Shown piece after piece: positions 1 to 10,337 of a stretch of 64,000 nucleotides of DNA. The stretch comes from Smittia aterrima (Eukaryota > Arthropoda > Insecta > Diptera > Chironomidae). The DNA is taken from the NCBI GenBank assembly GCA_033063855.1, contig CP093831.1:27156001-27220000 (forward strand), read 5' to 3'. The position numbers were made by a program, and so were the translations under genes. The notes beneath the pieces are model-generated. The model saw nothing but the letters and a program-made list of their open reading frames with translations. It had not been told where the DNA came from and did no database searches. Within the stretch, counting starts at the first letter, position 1. Each line of letters begins with the position of its first letter.

Positions 1-61
1 TAAGATAAAATAAATTATTTTCTTTTGCAAAAATTTCCGGTTTAAATTTGTTGTTTACAGA

Positions 62-153
62 CCCTCGTAAGATCCAAGCTTAAAGAAACCGTTCACATTT
101 GCGTGAATCTGCAGAATTGATAGCACAACTAAAAACACAACTTGAAGCAGCAT
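62..153 (-). CDS. First coding exon of a secreted protein (partial)
   Basis: Reading leftwards from an ATG at 153-151, the frame gives a 20-25 residue hydrophobic leader (MLLQVVFLVVLSILQ...) typical of a signal peptide, then about eight residues before a probable donor GTAAAC near position 62-60. The rest of the gene would lie left of the window, so the product cannot be named. A TATA box and an arthropod initiator lie the right distance upstream, which supports a real transcription unit rather than a chance frame. The exon is short, so confidence in coding status is moderate. Confidence 0.5.
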
Positions 154-1324
154 TTTGCTGGTTTGAATGATTTTTTTCGATGCCAAGTTTCAACTTTTAT
201 ACGAAATTGATTATTTAAACCGCGAAAGTTTCCGAAGCTTCTTTTTCAGAAAGCGAAACATTAAAGCAATCTTGTCATTGGGTTGTCCCACGTTGTTTAC
301 AATATTCGAGGAGAAACCCAAAAGTTAAGATAAGGAATTCAAGATTTGCAGCTTCACCTAGCTTTGTGTCTTTGCATTAAATGATATTTAGCTGTGGAAT
401 TCCTACCATAATCTTTACGAGTTTTTCTCGGACACGCCTACATAACACGTCATTTTAAAATTCATCATAATTATCTCGCATCGCAACAGATCCATAATGA
501 AATTAGTAGTTAACCGTGTTTCAGACTGGGGCGGCTTCAGTGGTAAATTTTTGAATTTCTTATCCTTTTTTCAATGCGATCTTAAGTTCGAATTCAACTC
601 TTGCTAAAGGATTTTATTTATTCAAAGAGAGAGAGAGAGAGAGAGAGTTCTTTCTTAACCGGTTAATATGAAACTTCTTTGTGGAGACGCGTTCCTTTTC
701 ATCAACACCAACTGTTGTTATCAGTGTTGGGAGGTCATGAGTGCATCATTCAGAGAAGAGCTAATCGGTGTGGAAAATCCTCTGCGATGATCTTATGACT
801 ACAAGATTAACAACACGGGGTTGTATCGGTCATAACGGAGATAGATACAAGAGACAATTTGACTACGTTTCTGTGGGTCACAAGATCCCCTTCGCAAATT
901 ACAACACATCGTAGCAGTTTGTAATGCACTTACTCTAAGGGTTTTCATCCGTTAGACTTTTTGCATTTGATGGGACTGTTCATTTACAGTGAGTTAGAAG
1001 AGGTAGACTAAATTTTAGTGAGCTCTAAGAACTTTGCATTAGTTTAAATTTGCTGAAAGTTTTTTATTATGAAGTCCCAGCGAAAATGTTGTCCCTGAAA
1101 ATTTTTATGGAGCTCAGAATTAGATTTAAACAATCGGAGATATTTAACAGATCACCCGGGAATCAAATAAAAAATCAATTTTCGCCGACTTAGTAGGAAT
1201 CACATTTATTTCATAGCTTTTCTGAAATAATAAACTTTCCTAAGACATTTTGATTGATTGTGGAATAATTTTTTTATTTCTTATTTTGGGTAACACTAGA
1301 ATTTATTCATTAATGTGCATTTAT
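154..1324. other. Spacer with a short GA microsatellite
   Basis: No coding sequence is convincing here. The stretch holds the promoter noted above, a GA microsatellite of about 22 bases at 627-648, and AT-rich sequence leading to the 3' end of the LRR gene at 1325. Confidence 0.5.
165..204 (-). promoter_or_regulatory. TATA plus initiator promoter of the gene starting at 153
   Basis: On the minus strand TATAAAAG lies at about 203-196 and TCATTC, a match to the arthropod initiator TCAKTY, lies about 30 bases further on at about 171-166. The ATG follows within 20 bases, giving a very short leader. Confidence 0.45.
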
Positions 1325-3742
1325 TTATTTATCTGAGGAGCAACGTAAGTAGATCGCACCAGAAAGGTCCTCAAAATGATTTTTGCAGACATTTGTCGTC
1401 TCCTTTCTCTCAGTGTTAACTTCTTTGTCAATGCAAACGTTTTTAGAGAAATCAATGACTTTGGCGTGTTTCAATCTGCGAAGAGTTCTCGCTTCGATAA
1501 TTTCGAGTTCGTTGTTGCTGATACGGAATTCTTCGATTGAGCTTTTGATCGGCAAGAGATCTGCTGTGAACTTTTCTAATTGATTAAAAGAAAGAATCAG
1601 TTTTTTTAAGTACTTTAAGTGAGCGAATGCTTTTGATGGCAACGAAACAATTTCATTAGACGACAAGTTGAGAATTTCAAGTTGAGTCACTTCATCGAAT
1701 GTTCCTTCTGCGATTGATGTCAAGTTGTTTCCTACGATCTCGAGGTTTTTTAATTTTTTGAGTCCATCGAAATCTTTCTCGTTCAAAGCAGTTAACTCTG
1801 AACTTTCGATAACAATTCGTTCGAGATTCGGGAAAGTTTTTGAAAGCTCGAGAGGAATGAACTTCATTGACTGACCAATGACCTTGAGAGTCGAAATGTC
1901 CGAGGTTTCTTTGTGGTTAGTGAAGAAAACTTTCGAGATTTTCGTTTTTGGATACTGAATAGTTATTTCTTGAATGTTACAATCGTCGTCATTGCCGCCA
2001 ACTAAAATCCTTTCATTAAATTCAAACTCATTGCAAAAGATTTCGACGGTGACTGACAAATAACATTTATCGTTGATTGTTTCACCAAAAACTTTCTTCT
2101 TTACTTCAGGGAAACTTATGTCAATGCAGGCATTCTTAGTGAAATCAACTTTCTCGATTGATTTTAGTGGAGCCAAAAAGTTGTTGCCAATGGAACTTAT
2201 TTTGTTGTTACTCAGGTTCAAGATTTTAAGCTTGACAAGACGCTCAAATGTTTCTGTTGTCACTGTGGTCAGTAAGTTGCTCATGAGGTTCAACTCAACA
2301 AGATATTCAAGATGATTAAATGCGCCGACTTCAATTTTCTCAATTTTGTTCTCCGACAAGTCTAATGTCTTCAACGTCTCAACTTCCGTGAAAGCTTTCG
2401 TGGGAATCTCATAAATCTTGTTTCCTTTCAAAATCAGAGTTTGTAAATTTTTAAATCCAGTCAAGCACGAGTTCTCGATACTAAAGAGTCCGGAGTGCGT
2501 CACTTCTAGTTTCTCGAGTTCAGAGAACGTTTCACCAAAGTTTGTCGGCAGGAACAGAGTTTGCTGCTTCGTAATGTTAAGCGATGTTAATTTGCTTGCG
2601 TTGGAGTTCTCTTCAATTTTCGCGTTATCAAATTGAACTTTAAAGTCAACGGCAACGCCTGTTCCATTGTTTTCTTTATAAACCAATTCAACTTCTTGCT
2701 CCAAACCCAAATTGCTGATGGAGGCTAACGCCGAGGGATCACACGCCTTCAGAGCTTTTGATAACTTTGACATAATTTTAGTTGCTGCGTTGAAGTTTCC
2801 ATCAATCGAGTCGAATGACGATTGAAGAGAATTTTCTTTTGATCCCAAATTTGACAATTGCGATTCCAAAATAAAAGTTTTCGATTTTAAAATTAAACTT
2901 TCCGATTCGAAGGACGAAATTTTAGATTTCAAAGATCTTAGCTCCGACTTCTGTTGCTTAATTGTTGACGACAATGCAATGTTTTCACTTTTGAGAGTTT
3001 CCTTTTTCTGTTTCAAATCCGCGATTTCTTTCTCTTTCTCTGATAAAGTTTTGTCGAACGCGATCGCCTTTGAGAGACAGGATTGTTTAATCGAGCAATT
3101 TGATGAGACTTCCTTCGTGAATAATTTCAAGTCAGTGATGTCATCGGGGAATTTCTTGTCGACGCAAATATTGCCACGAAAGTCAATTGAGGTCATTGAA
3201 TGCGGCAGCTCAGTGTCGATAAAGCTGAGTTGATTCTTTCGCGCCGAAATGATATTTAGTTTTGTGTTCTTCGCGAACAAATCTCCTGGTAAGGATACGA
3301 GCTTGTTCTCGTAAAGATTAAGTTCTCTCAACTCGATTAAATCAATTAAAAGGTCTTCGGGTATTGTCGTCAGCGATGTGTACACAACAATTACTTTCCA
3401 CACTTTCTTGCAATTGGTAAACACGTCACGATTTATTTGTTTAATGGAGTTGCCATAAATGTCCACGCGCTCCAAGTTTCCAAAGAAATTACAAACTTTC
3501 GTTGGAACAATTTCGGTCTCGACCTCAGAATTTATGTAAATTCCCTTGACATCATTATTTGTTTTGCTTGCAGAATGAACTCCCGAAATTTTTGTGATCG
3601 CGACATCGTTTTCAAGAATTTTTAGTTTTTTCACTTTGCACTCTTCACCAGTAAAATGTGATCGAAACTCACAATCCAGTCGAAAGCACTCGATAGATCC
3701 GCAGAGCAACAAAGAGATCAGGAAATATTTAAAGAACTCCAT
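1325..3742 (-). CDS. Secreted leucine-rich-repeat protein with internal coiled coil
   Basis: A single-exon gene of about 805 residues. The first ATG after the TATA/initiator pair is at 3742-3740, so translation starts at MEFFKYF, and a clear signal peptide follows (MEFFKYFLISLLLCGSIEC). There are three LRR blocks, each closed by a cap of the form NxCID...F...C. The first covers roughly residues 50-220, the second 360-560, the third 570-790. Between the first two lies a Lys/Glu/Ser-rich coiled coil of about 85 residues (from about residue 225). No membrane helix or anchor follows, so it is probably secreted. Secreted LRR plus coiled-coil proteins in mosquitoes (LRIM/APL1 type) act in haemolymph immunity by binding complement-like factors; here the coiled coil is internal, so that function is only an analogy. 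The 5' end is copied in the broken gene starting near 4000. Confidence 0.8.
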   Translation of the reverse strand: MEFFKYFLISLLLCGSIECFRLDCEFRSHFTGEECKVKKLKILENDVAITKISGVHSASKTNNDVKGIYINSEVETEIVPTKVCNFFGNLERVDIYGNSIKQINRDVFTNCKKVWKVIVVYTSLTTIPEDLLIDLIELRELNLYENKLVSLPGDLFAKNTKLNIISARKNQLSFIDTELPHSMTSIDFRGNICVDKKFPDDITDLKLFTKEVSSNCSIKQSCLSKAIAFDKTLSEKEKEIADLKQKKETLKSENIALSSTIKQQKSELRSLKSKISSFESESLILKSKTFILESQLSNLGSKENSLQSSFDSIDGNFNAATKIMSKLSKALKACDPSALASISNLGLEQEVELVYKENNGTGVAVDFKVQFDNAKIEENSNASKLTSLNITKQQTLFLPTNFGETFSELEKLEVTHSGLFSIENSCLTGFKNLQTLILKGNKIYEIPTKAFTEVETLKTLDLSENKIEKIEVGAFNHLEYLVELNLMSNLLTTVTTETFERLVKLKILNLSNNKISSIGNNFLAPLKSIEKVDFTKNACIDISFPEVKKKVFGETINDKCYLSVTVEIFCNEFEFNERILVGGNDDDCNIQEITIQYPKTKISKVFFTNHKETSDISTLKVIGQSMKFIPLELSKTFPNLERIVIESSELTALNEKDFDGLKKLKNLEIVGNNLTSIAEGTFDEVTQLEILNLSSNEIVSLPSKAFAHLKYLKKLILSFNQLEKFTADLLPIKSSIEEFRISNNELEIIEARTLRRLKHAKVIDFSKNVCIDKEVNTERKETTNVCKNHFEDLSGAIYLRCSSDK

Positions 3743-3764
3743 GTTCTTTAATTGAAGGCACAGA

Positions 3765-3808
3765 GCAAACTGAAGCTGCGACTGCGAAATACGGGAATTT
3801 AAATACAC
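3765..3808 (-). promoter_or_regulatory. Promoter of the LRR gene (TATTTAAA, TCAGT)
   Basis: Minus-strand TATTTAAA at about 3805-3798 is followed about 30 bases later by TCAGTT near 3772. This places the start site upstream of the ATG at 3742 and rules out starting the protein further upstream. Confidence 0.5.
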
Positions 3809-3989
3809 GAATTTCTTATCTTATACTTTCGTGTTTGTCGTCACCAATTTAAAACGCTGTTGGACAATCCAATGAAGAAATGCAGATTATTTTGCTTTTG
3901 GTAAAACCCAAGAATATTTTTTGTTCGGCTTTTTTTTGCATACAAATAAAGAACTGTTGATACAAATTATCTTCGCCTATTTTCTTGTG

Positions 3990-4260
3990 TGTATGCAAAC
4001 CAATGAACACCAGCTTCACTTAACTCTGAGGCTTCTATCTGAGAACATGGAGCTCTTAAAATATTTCATTGAGCCCAATGAAGAGATCTTTTTAATCTTT
4101 GGAGGAATTGAAAGAGAAGAAGGGGTGAAAGAGAAGATGGGAGAGAAAATCGCTTTGGGTTTAAATATTACTCAACTGATAGCAACGATCGCGAGCCTGG
4201 AAAGTGTTATTAACACTGTGTTAACAAAGAACTAAAGTCCTCAATGAAAACGAAAGTTTA
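3990..4260 (+). pseudogene. Truncated head-to-head paralogue of the LRR gene
   Basis: From about 4000 the plus strand repeats the 5' leader and start of the LRR gene at 3742 (CAGCTTCA...CTGA...AACATGGAG, then MELLKYF against MEFFKYF). The frame beginning at 4048 runs only to 4235 and lacks every leucine-rich repeat. The end resembles at most a worn piece of coiled-coil sequence. The two copies face away from each other, as expected of an inverted duplication followed by loss of most of one copy. A functional 60-residue peptide cannot be excluded but nothing supports it. Confidence 0.5.
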
Positions 4261-4599
4261 AAAAAAAACGATGTTTTTTTTACAAATTTTGGAGTCGAAT
4301 GACATCCGTTTAAGGGGACATCGGAAATGAATTATATATAATTGATATATAAATTGTATATAATTCCTTTCATTTCCCAGCGTCTCTCAGAGAATTCGCG
4401 AGGGATTTTTGGCAAATCTCTCAAAAACATTTGTTATCAGTTCCTAGAAAACATAATAAATTTTTTAACACTAACTTTAGTTTAAAAGCCGAATGGAGAG
4501 TTCTCGGAACAAATAATTACTAAGATCAAGAAGATTTGAACCTCTACTTTTAGCAGTCATGAGAGAATATTATCAGCAGACGACAAATGCTGAATGAAA

Positions 4600-5710
4600 T
4601 TCTTGCCTGTCAACTTGTCCTTCGAACCAACTCTGTCCCTCTAAGGACTTTGATATTCGATTCGAAATTAATTTTGTGTCAACACCAAGGACAAGTACTC
4701 GAAAAACCATATTGACGCTTGCAATTACAAAGCAAATCCTCAATGTTGTCGTGAAAATTGATAATGCGTTGAATGACGGCCAAAACAGAACTAAGGTCAA
4801 GCCTCCAACTATTCCAATGACGAGAGAACAGTAAAACCGAAAATAGCCTTCGGGTGTTGCTTCAGCTTTCCTAAGAAAATTTTGTCTTTAAGATTTAATA
4901 ATTGATTAGCAAATGTTTCTCCTTCTCCTTACTGAGTTGTCCGCCAAACATCGAACAGCATCACAATAAACCACATCATTGAACTCAAGATGCCAATTGC
5001 CATTGATGTTATTAAAATTTTGTTTACCGAATCGACAAACATTGTCGAAGAGATTGAAATAAAAGAAAACATCAATGACATTATTAAACAAAATTCAATC
5101 TTCGCAGTGATCGTCGCGGTGAGTTTTCTGATAAAAAGTTGAACTAGAATTGTTGTCATCATAAGAACAGAAGAAAAGAAAACTGAAAAAAAAAATCAAA
5201 TTGTTAGTAAGAAATTTTAGAAATTTTCTAGACTTTCAGAAGTAGTCGAATATTTTTCGATAAACACTTTGGCTTCTGATGAAGTCGAAATCAAAGGTTA
5301 CAGTTCCTGTCAAACAAGCGTTCTTGCAATGGTTTTCAATCAAGACTGGATTCTTTATTAGGGCAATTCTCCCGCGCTGCAACAACAAACACTCAGCTTC
5401 GTGACCTTGAATGATTTGAATTTATTTACGTGATAAGACAGTAAACCTCGGTCGATTGATCCATCTGGAGAAAGCTTGTCGTCTCTTTTGTAATCAAAGG
5501 TTCTTGATTTCAATTACATTTGGCGTAGAATGAGTCGTAGTTGTCGTTCAAATAATTCTTCATGTTGTTTTCATCACATACTCCTCGATCTTCGCAGAAA
5601 ACATAAAGCAATTATTTTGGAAACGACAACCTTTCTCGACGACACCAAAATAAAAGTTGAAGAATGTTATCAACGCTAAGTAACCGACGTTGATCAGTGT
5701 GAAAACTCAT
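4600..5710 (-). pseudogene. Methuselah-like receptor copy A, broken
   Basis: Closest to copy F (33636-35367). Exon 2 (about 4932-5182) and exon 3 (about 4604-4867) read openly and encode the TM1-TM5 region with the ...FDVWRTTQ end of helix 3. Exon 1 is damaged. Relative to copy F it has a deletion after the ATG at 5710, a one-base loss in the run encoding FMFFCEDRG, and a stop near the middle. The last exon is missing: left of 4600 the sequence becomes the spacer and promoter-like sequence seen next to other copies (compare 4380-4520 with 31650-31800). It shares with F the sequence that forms an extra intron in exon 1. Confidence 0.75.
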
Positions 5711-5898
5711 TGTTAAAAGCAACTAACACAAACTGACTCAATGTTTCATGTTTATCAGAACTTTGAGAGAATCCTCAAGAGAAATTTCGCGAATCTCTCA
5801 CTAATTTTTATTTCTCTCAATAATAAATATGATTATTTTTAACAAAATTCTGCTCAGTTGAAAGGAGAGTTACATCTCATTCGGGGACAGTTTTTAAA

Positions 5899-6148
5899 TT
5901 ACGTCACGACAATTTCTAAAGTTTCGTCAATTGACACAGATTTTTCGTTTGAAACAGCTTTCAAGCTCACATTGTTGCAGTAACTGTCCAAGAAAATCTT
6001 CCGCGTCGCGAAAATAATGAAAACCAAGAAAGCAGAGTAACAGTTGATTTCGTCGGAAAATGGAGAATCATTGAAAGCAAATGCTGAGTAGATTCTAACG
6101 GGACAAACAATCGCTAGGATTGAAAAGAGTTGAACGTTCATCCAAAAT
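5899..6148 (-). pseudogene. Orphan last exon of a Methuselah-like receptor
   Basis: This matches the last exon of copies C, G and I: helix 6 (MNVQLFSILAIVCPVRIYS), the INCYSAFLVFIIFATRKIF segment of helix 7 and the short tail ending in VVT. The frame is open and an acceptor lies upstream, but to the right there is only insulin-receptor debris. The exon has lost the rest of its gene. Confidence 0.75.
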
Positions 6149-6342
6149 CTGAAATGATTTGAAAATACATTTTTTTAACCGAATCCAAATATCACCACCT
6201 GAAGCTATGATTCATAATGGCTTAACAACAAACTGACAGTTTTATTCGAATTTTGACAAATTTTTATTACTTTTATCTTGCTAATTTTGCTTGAAACTAG
6301 TCCTTTGAAATATTATGGAAATCAGCGGAAGTCGATTTATCT

Positions 6343-6640
6343 TCAATCGCTGAGACTGTAAAATGATTCCTTGCTAAAGTTTTCTGGGGCTTCGCAAAGC
6401 AGTTCTTTGACGATTTCATTGAATGTGATTCGTTCTTTATGATCAAATCGCCAACACTTTGTCATGATTTCGTAAATACGATCAGAGCAATTTTTAGTTG
6501 GTCGACTTTCAGTTTTACCTTCGATGATGAAGTCCGACGCTTCAGAATCTGATTTTCCGTTGTAAGGTTCCTCAGCGTAAGTTACAATTACCCACAAGAC
6601 GATCCCATAACTGAAGACATCACTTGTTCCTTATTATTGA
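6343..6640 (-). pseudogene. Insulin-receptor-like kinase C-lobe fragment
   Basis: The minus strand reads SDVFSYGIVLWVIVTYAEEPY..., then CWRFDHKERITF and a tail ending ESFYSLSD. This matches the end of the kinase domain in the gene at 55856-57393 (SDVFSYGIVLWEIVTYAEQPY). The rest of the kinase is missing: sequence before about 6640 is unrelated. Together with the 5' exons at 7280-7410 this is what remains of a receptor gene whose middle has been lost. Confidence 0.8.
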
Positions 6641-6839
6641 ACTTAAGTTTTGTTCACTTTCGCCTCTTACAACAGCGAGTTTAGGAAATAAATCATTAAG
6701 TGATATCAGCCCATCGAGTTCGAAAATCTTTAGAGTTATAATACAACCCGCAATTATAAATTACTAGTTCTTGTATAAAAAATAAATTTTTCGGAAGAAA
6801 ATTTCATTTATTCGAGAAAAATAATAATCGGATACTTTT

Positions 6840-7040
6840 CATCCAAGGGTCATCGCCCCTTAACCAAAATGTTTAAGAGGCATCACCCTCCAAACAAAAT
6901 TTGCTTACCTCCGGGTCCAACAACAAGTGGAAAAATTCGCAAAAATTTTATTTAAGGGGCATCGCCCCTCAAACAAAACTTCTAAGGGGCATTGCCCCTT
7001 AGACAAACTGTTTAAGCGGAAGAGCCCCTCAAACAATCGA
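6840..7040. repeat. Tandem hairpin minisatellite (GGGGCATCGCCCC units)
   Basis: A self-complementary motif of the form AAGGGGCATYGCCCCTTA recurs four to five times between about 6843 and 7030. The copies are separated by short A-rich links such as ACAAAACTTCT and some are degenerate. Each unit can fold on itself. The array occupies the place where the middle of the insulin-receptor-like gene is missing. Confidence 0.7.
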
Positions 7041-7084
7041 AAAAGGAACAACAAAAAAACCTTCGCCTAACAAAATTTTTGAGC

Positions 7085-7410
7085 TTGGCCAATCTAGGTA
7101 TATTGTTATCTATGAAAAAACTGATATTTGTCTCATTGTTATAACTTTTCTTTTTGGAAGTAACAATTGATCTTAGTTGAATCGAACCATTGACAATATC
7201 ACATTCGTCTAATTTTCTTTCTTTTACGGCAGCCCAAAGATCACTCCAGGTCATGTCATGGAAGAGCACGCCTTTACAAACTAACAAAATATTTATTCAG
7301 TTTTAAGAAACATTTTGTTTAATTTATTTACCTTTTGCATGAAGTGATGAACTCATAGATTCACAACTAATTACAAACAAAAGAACTATCAATTTCACTT
7401 TTATTTCCAT
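7085..7410 (-). pseudogene. 5' exons of the first insulin-receptor-like copy
   Basis: Exon 1 (7332-7410) starts at the ATG at 7410 and encodes a signal peptide (MEIKVKLIVLLFVISC...). It is followed by a GTAAAT donor and an acceptor ending at 7281. Exon 2 reads VCKGVLFHDMTWSDLW...LDECDIVNGSIQLRSI, the start of an L1 (ligand-binding) domain as in insulin receptors. After about 45 residues it runs into unrelated sequence. It is nearly identical to 20333-20720. With the C-lobe piece at 6343-6640 it makes up a gene whose inner part is gone. Confidence 0.7.
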
Positions 7411-7830
7411 TTTACGAATACGATTGCATTTCCATCCTCCTCAAGTATTTTTCTGTATTTGACTACTATGTTCATGTCTATCGGAGAGACTTTGTTTTGC
7501 TTGACATAATTCTTTACGATAACGATTTTGACCAGTGTGGAGGTGTGTCGTAATTCGACTATCTTCCTCAGGATTCTCTTCTTCACTTTGTAAGTATTTG
7601 GGCACTAGAACAATCAACTTTGTACTGAAAAAATACGGAGAATAAAAGTTCCGGCGTACACACAAGAGAGAGAAAAATTTCACTGTGTGATCTTCACAAA
7701 TATTCTTCTCTTCTTTCACTTCGAGTCAAATATGTATTTTCTTTGATGCAAAAGCTTCGCGATTTAAAACTCCGAGGCTGATCGGATGGCGATCAGTTCG
7801 GCTTTTCGACGCATACTTATATAAGTCGAG
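7411..7830 (-). promoter_or_regulatory. Promoter and leader of the first insulin-receptor-like copy
   Basis: TATATAAG at about 7823-7816 (minus strand), with a GATCAGCC initiator-like site about 35-40 bases downstream, precedes a leader of about 375 bases to the ATG at 7410. The same arrangement is preserved at 20721-21130 in the second copy. Frames of 60-96 codons in the leader are not conserved as proteins between the copies (frame changes from indels), so they are not called as genes. Confidence 0.45.
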
Positions 7831-8029
7831 GTTTTGAAATGTGTGAGAGTGCATTTGATGATTCACAAAAGAAAACAATTTTATTTGATTTCCAACAAGA
7901 AAGACTCCGTTTCGTTATTTATCCTTTAGTATCATAGAGATTGGAAGATCATTTCATTTGTATTAAGGAAGAATAAAATGAAAAATAAAAAATTATTCAA
8001 TATTTGAAGGTCTTTTTTTTATAAAAGCG

Positions 8030-8470
8030 AAATGTTTAAACATTCTCGCAAAAGGAAGAATCTGCAGCAATGTTTGCGTAGCATTTCCCTGTAAAATTAA
8101 GCTGATAAGTCAACTGAATATTTTTTTTCTAAGAAATAAAATTCAATCTCTTCCAAATGAGTGAATTTTTATTAAATTTTACATTTTGGTTCTTAGAAAA
8201 CAAATAAATCGTTGCGTTATCAGTTTTATTTGACAGGGAAATACTACGCAAACATCGCTGCAGATTTTTCTTCTTCCCGCGAGAATGATAAATGAAAGCT
8301 CTAACTCCCAAAGGATCGAAGTTTTACTTGGCGCTGGTCAAAGGTGGACCAAGATCTCGTCAGCTATAAGATCCATGCACTCCATTCAACATGCTGACTC
8401 TCGAACCTGATGAGCTAACAAAAAATCTTCAAAATTAACTTTTCCTATTGAGACTATCGCATTCGCGATT
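8030..8470. repeat. Inverted-repeat block, left side of the four-helix gene unit
   Basis: About 8190-8470 is the reverse complement of about 10590-10830. Shared landmarks are CCTGATGAGCTAACAAAA, TGGCGCTGGTCAAAGGTGGA and the ACGCAAACATCGCTGCAGAT run. A further inverted partial copy lies at 8030-8110. The same pair occurs in the second block at about 21480-21740 and 23880-24110. The pair brackets about 2.1 kb holding the four-helix gene and the hairpin ORF. Confidence 0.7.
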
Positions 8471-8771
8471 TATTTCAACAACGAACCACGGACAAAGCGA
8501 CCATGATAAAGTCTTACATCCTTCGGATTAAAAAACCTAAAAAGCAAGTAGCTCGCCTTAATATATTTGAAGAATGGGGGTCTAAAATTTTAGTTTTTAG
8601 TGCGTGAACGACACTGAGTTTATTTTTTCGCTTTTAGTGTCGCTAATGTCGAACGGGACAGAATGAATTCATGACAGTTTTAGATCAAGACAATTCTTAT
8701 AATAATCATTTCGCAACTATTTTGGAAATTGTGTTTTTTTATTCTTCATTGAATTTAATGGATTAAAGTTT

Positions 8772-9388
8772 TTAAGCTTTCTCAACCTGAGTCGAAATGA
8801 CAACAGGTTCAGTTTCTTCCTTCAGCTGGTAAAAGAGCGAGTACAGAACGATGAACTGATATCCTGGGAAAAGAACACAAAAGCATCCCAGGAAGATCCA
8901 TAAAAGGTCAAAACCTTCCATGATCATCATCTTAATCATTGCGATTAGAATCAAAATAATTGAAATAAACATAACAATCATCAAAGGTTTAATTTTTTTG
9001 TAATCTCGCTGAAAGTAAAATGAAAATTATTAAAATATTATTCAGATCGAATGTTTCTCACTTTTTTTGATCCTAGAATACATATCCATGAGCAAGGAAT
9101 GCAAAATGCAGTGAAGAGAACACTGGCCACAGCAAAAACGGTAACTGCGAAGACATAATCAGAATTTCATAACAAAAGGATTCACTTTTACTTACGTAGC
9201 GTTCGGTCAGAACAATACATCTGCGATACGAAGTCAACAAAAGCTTCGCAGTCAAGTTTTAGCAGTACAGAAAGATTGAACAAGAAAAAAGGAAAACACA
9301 ATATGTTTGGAACTATGTTGAACCATCCGATGACACTACCTCCAGTTTCAAGTTCATATCCACACAAAAAGCTTTTAACTTTAATCAT
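8772..9388 (-). CDS. Insect four-helix membrane protein, copy 1
   Basis: Three exons: 9196-9388, 9062-9144 and 8772-9008. Phases are 1, then 0, and they join to 170 residues. The start is MIKVKSFLCGYELETGG. Four hydrophobic segments are visible: one near residues 19-42, one across the exon 1/2 join, one in exon 3 beginning LMIVMFISIILILIA, and one at LLWIFLGCFCVLFPGYQFIVLYSLF. The layout, and the Cys...ELETGGxVIGW start, recall the insect tetraspan family with DUF4728 (pasiflora-like), which acts at septate junctions. That assignment is a pattern call. The tail ends VVISTQVEKA. A near-identical gene lies at 22066-22685. Confidence 0.7.
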
Positions 9389-9442
9389 TTTTCTTCTGTA
9401 AAGAAATTTAAAAACACGAGATAGCTCACATTCACTTTTCGT

Positions 9443-9880
9443 TTAAAATAAATCAATGAAATTTACCAAATTTGAACAGAACAGTGAAGAGCAGTAAGAA
9501 TATTGTTTTGCAATCTTTTTCGAAATAAATGAGACACACGAGACCAAAATTATGTTCAGGCCTATCACTTGCCAAATTGAAAATAAATGAGCGGATAGAA
9601 TTTCTTCCGAATTTATACTGAACCAAACCAACGAAAAAAGAGATTGCAAAATGCTGACTTCTTTTTCTTAGACTGACTCTTATCACTTTTGCTTAAGTGG
9701 ATGTGTTTTTTTCGGGCTATTCGTGTGGTTGTTGCGTAATCAAAAATGATAATGGTGAGGAAGTTGATTGCGAAATGCAAATAATATTTAAGTCGCGGGA
9801 GCTCGATTGATATGCTTTGAATTACGAAGCTTCCGGCTCGAAGGTAGAACAGAAAACTAGAAATCATTCCAACTCCGAAA
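9443..9880 (-). pseudogene. Degenerate relative of the four-helix gene
   Basis: From about 9867 the minus strand reads FLFYLRAGSFVIQSISI, which resembles the start of four-helix proteins of this kind. Lysine/serine-rich sequence follows, then two overlapping frames rich in hydrophobic residues. No single frame gives a full four-helix protein, and the second block (22723-23170) has different indels in the same stretch. It looks like a second, decayed member next to the intact one, but unseen short introns could rescue it. Confidence 0.4.
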
Positions 9881-10208
9881 ATGTAAAAGATGATTTAACT
9901 TCGATTTAAAATTATCATGGAGTCGTACTATCCCGGTTCGCAGTGATAGAACAAGAGAGTTCACATTGAAATTTTAATCTTGCTTGGAAATTCCAGAGTG
10001 CGTCTCGTGGGTTTCGCCCAAGCCAAATAAAAATAAGATTCAAACATCAATAGGTTATCTCGTTGCGATTAATATTTGCTAAGACAACCGAAACTTTGAG
10101 AAAAGAATGACCAATTTAAATTCATGCGGTTCGCATTTCCTGGTGGTTCTGATTAAAGAGGTTTATTCTGTCGATGAAGAAAAACTTCAAGGAAAATATA
10201 AATTTAGG

Positions 10209-10337
10209 GTAAAAGATCCTCCGACACACTTACTATTGTGCGCTTCCCTGACCAGCTAATTTTTGCTATGAAATTTATATTTTTCTCCGTGGTCAGGGAA
10301 GCTCACAATAGTAAGTGTCTGTCGGAGGATCTTTTAC
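10209..10337. repeat. Long perfect-stem hairpin (46-bp arms), copy 1
   Basis: GTAAAAGATCCTCCGACA at 10209 onward pairs with TGTCGGAGGATCTTTTAC at 10320-10337. The pairing extends inward through the TTACTATTGTG and CCCTGACCA segments to arms of about 46 bases with only a few mismatches and a loop of about 36 bases. On the minus strand the stem begins with GTAAAAG, a usable splice donor for the ORF that ends there. The same hairpin is kept at 23488-23616. Confidence 0.85.

Noticed and set aside
3743..3808. Upstream extension of the LRR protein by 22 residues
   Set aside because: It begins with GTG, not ATG, and includes the TATA box and initiator, so it precedes the transcription start.
6840..7040. 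Possible CRISPR-like array
   Set aside because: The units are self-complementary, degenerate and closely packed without unique spacers, and the DNA is eukaryotic.
7401..7719. Frames of 61-92 codons upstream of the first receptor copy
   Set aside because: They lie in the leader between the TATA box and the ATG, and indels between the two copies do not respect the frame.
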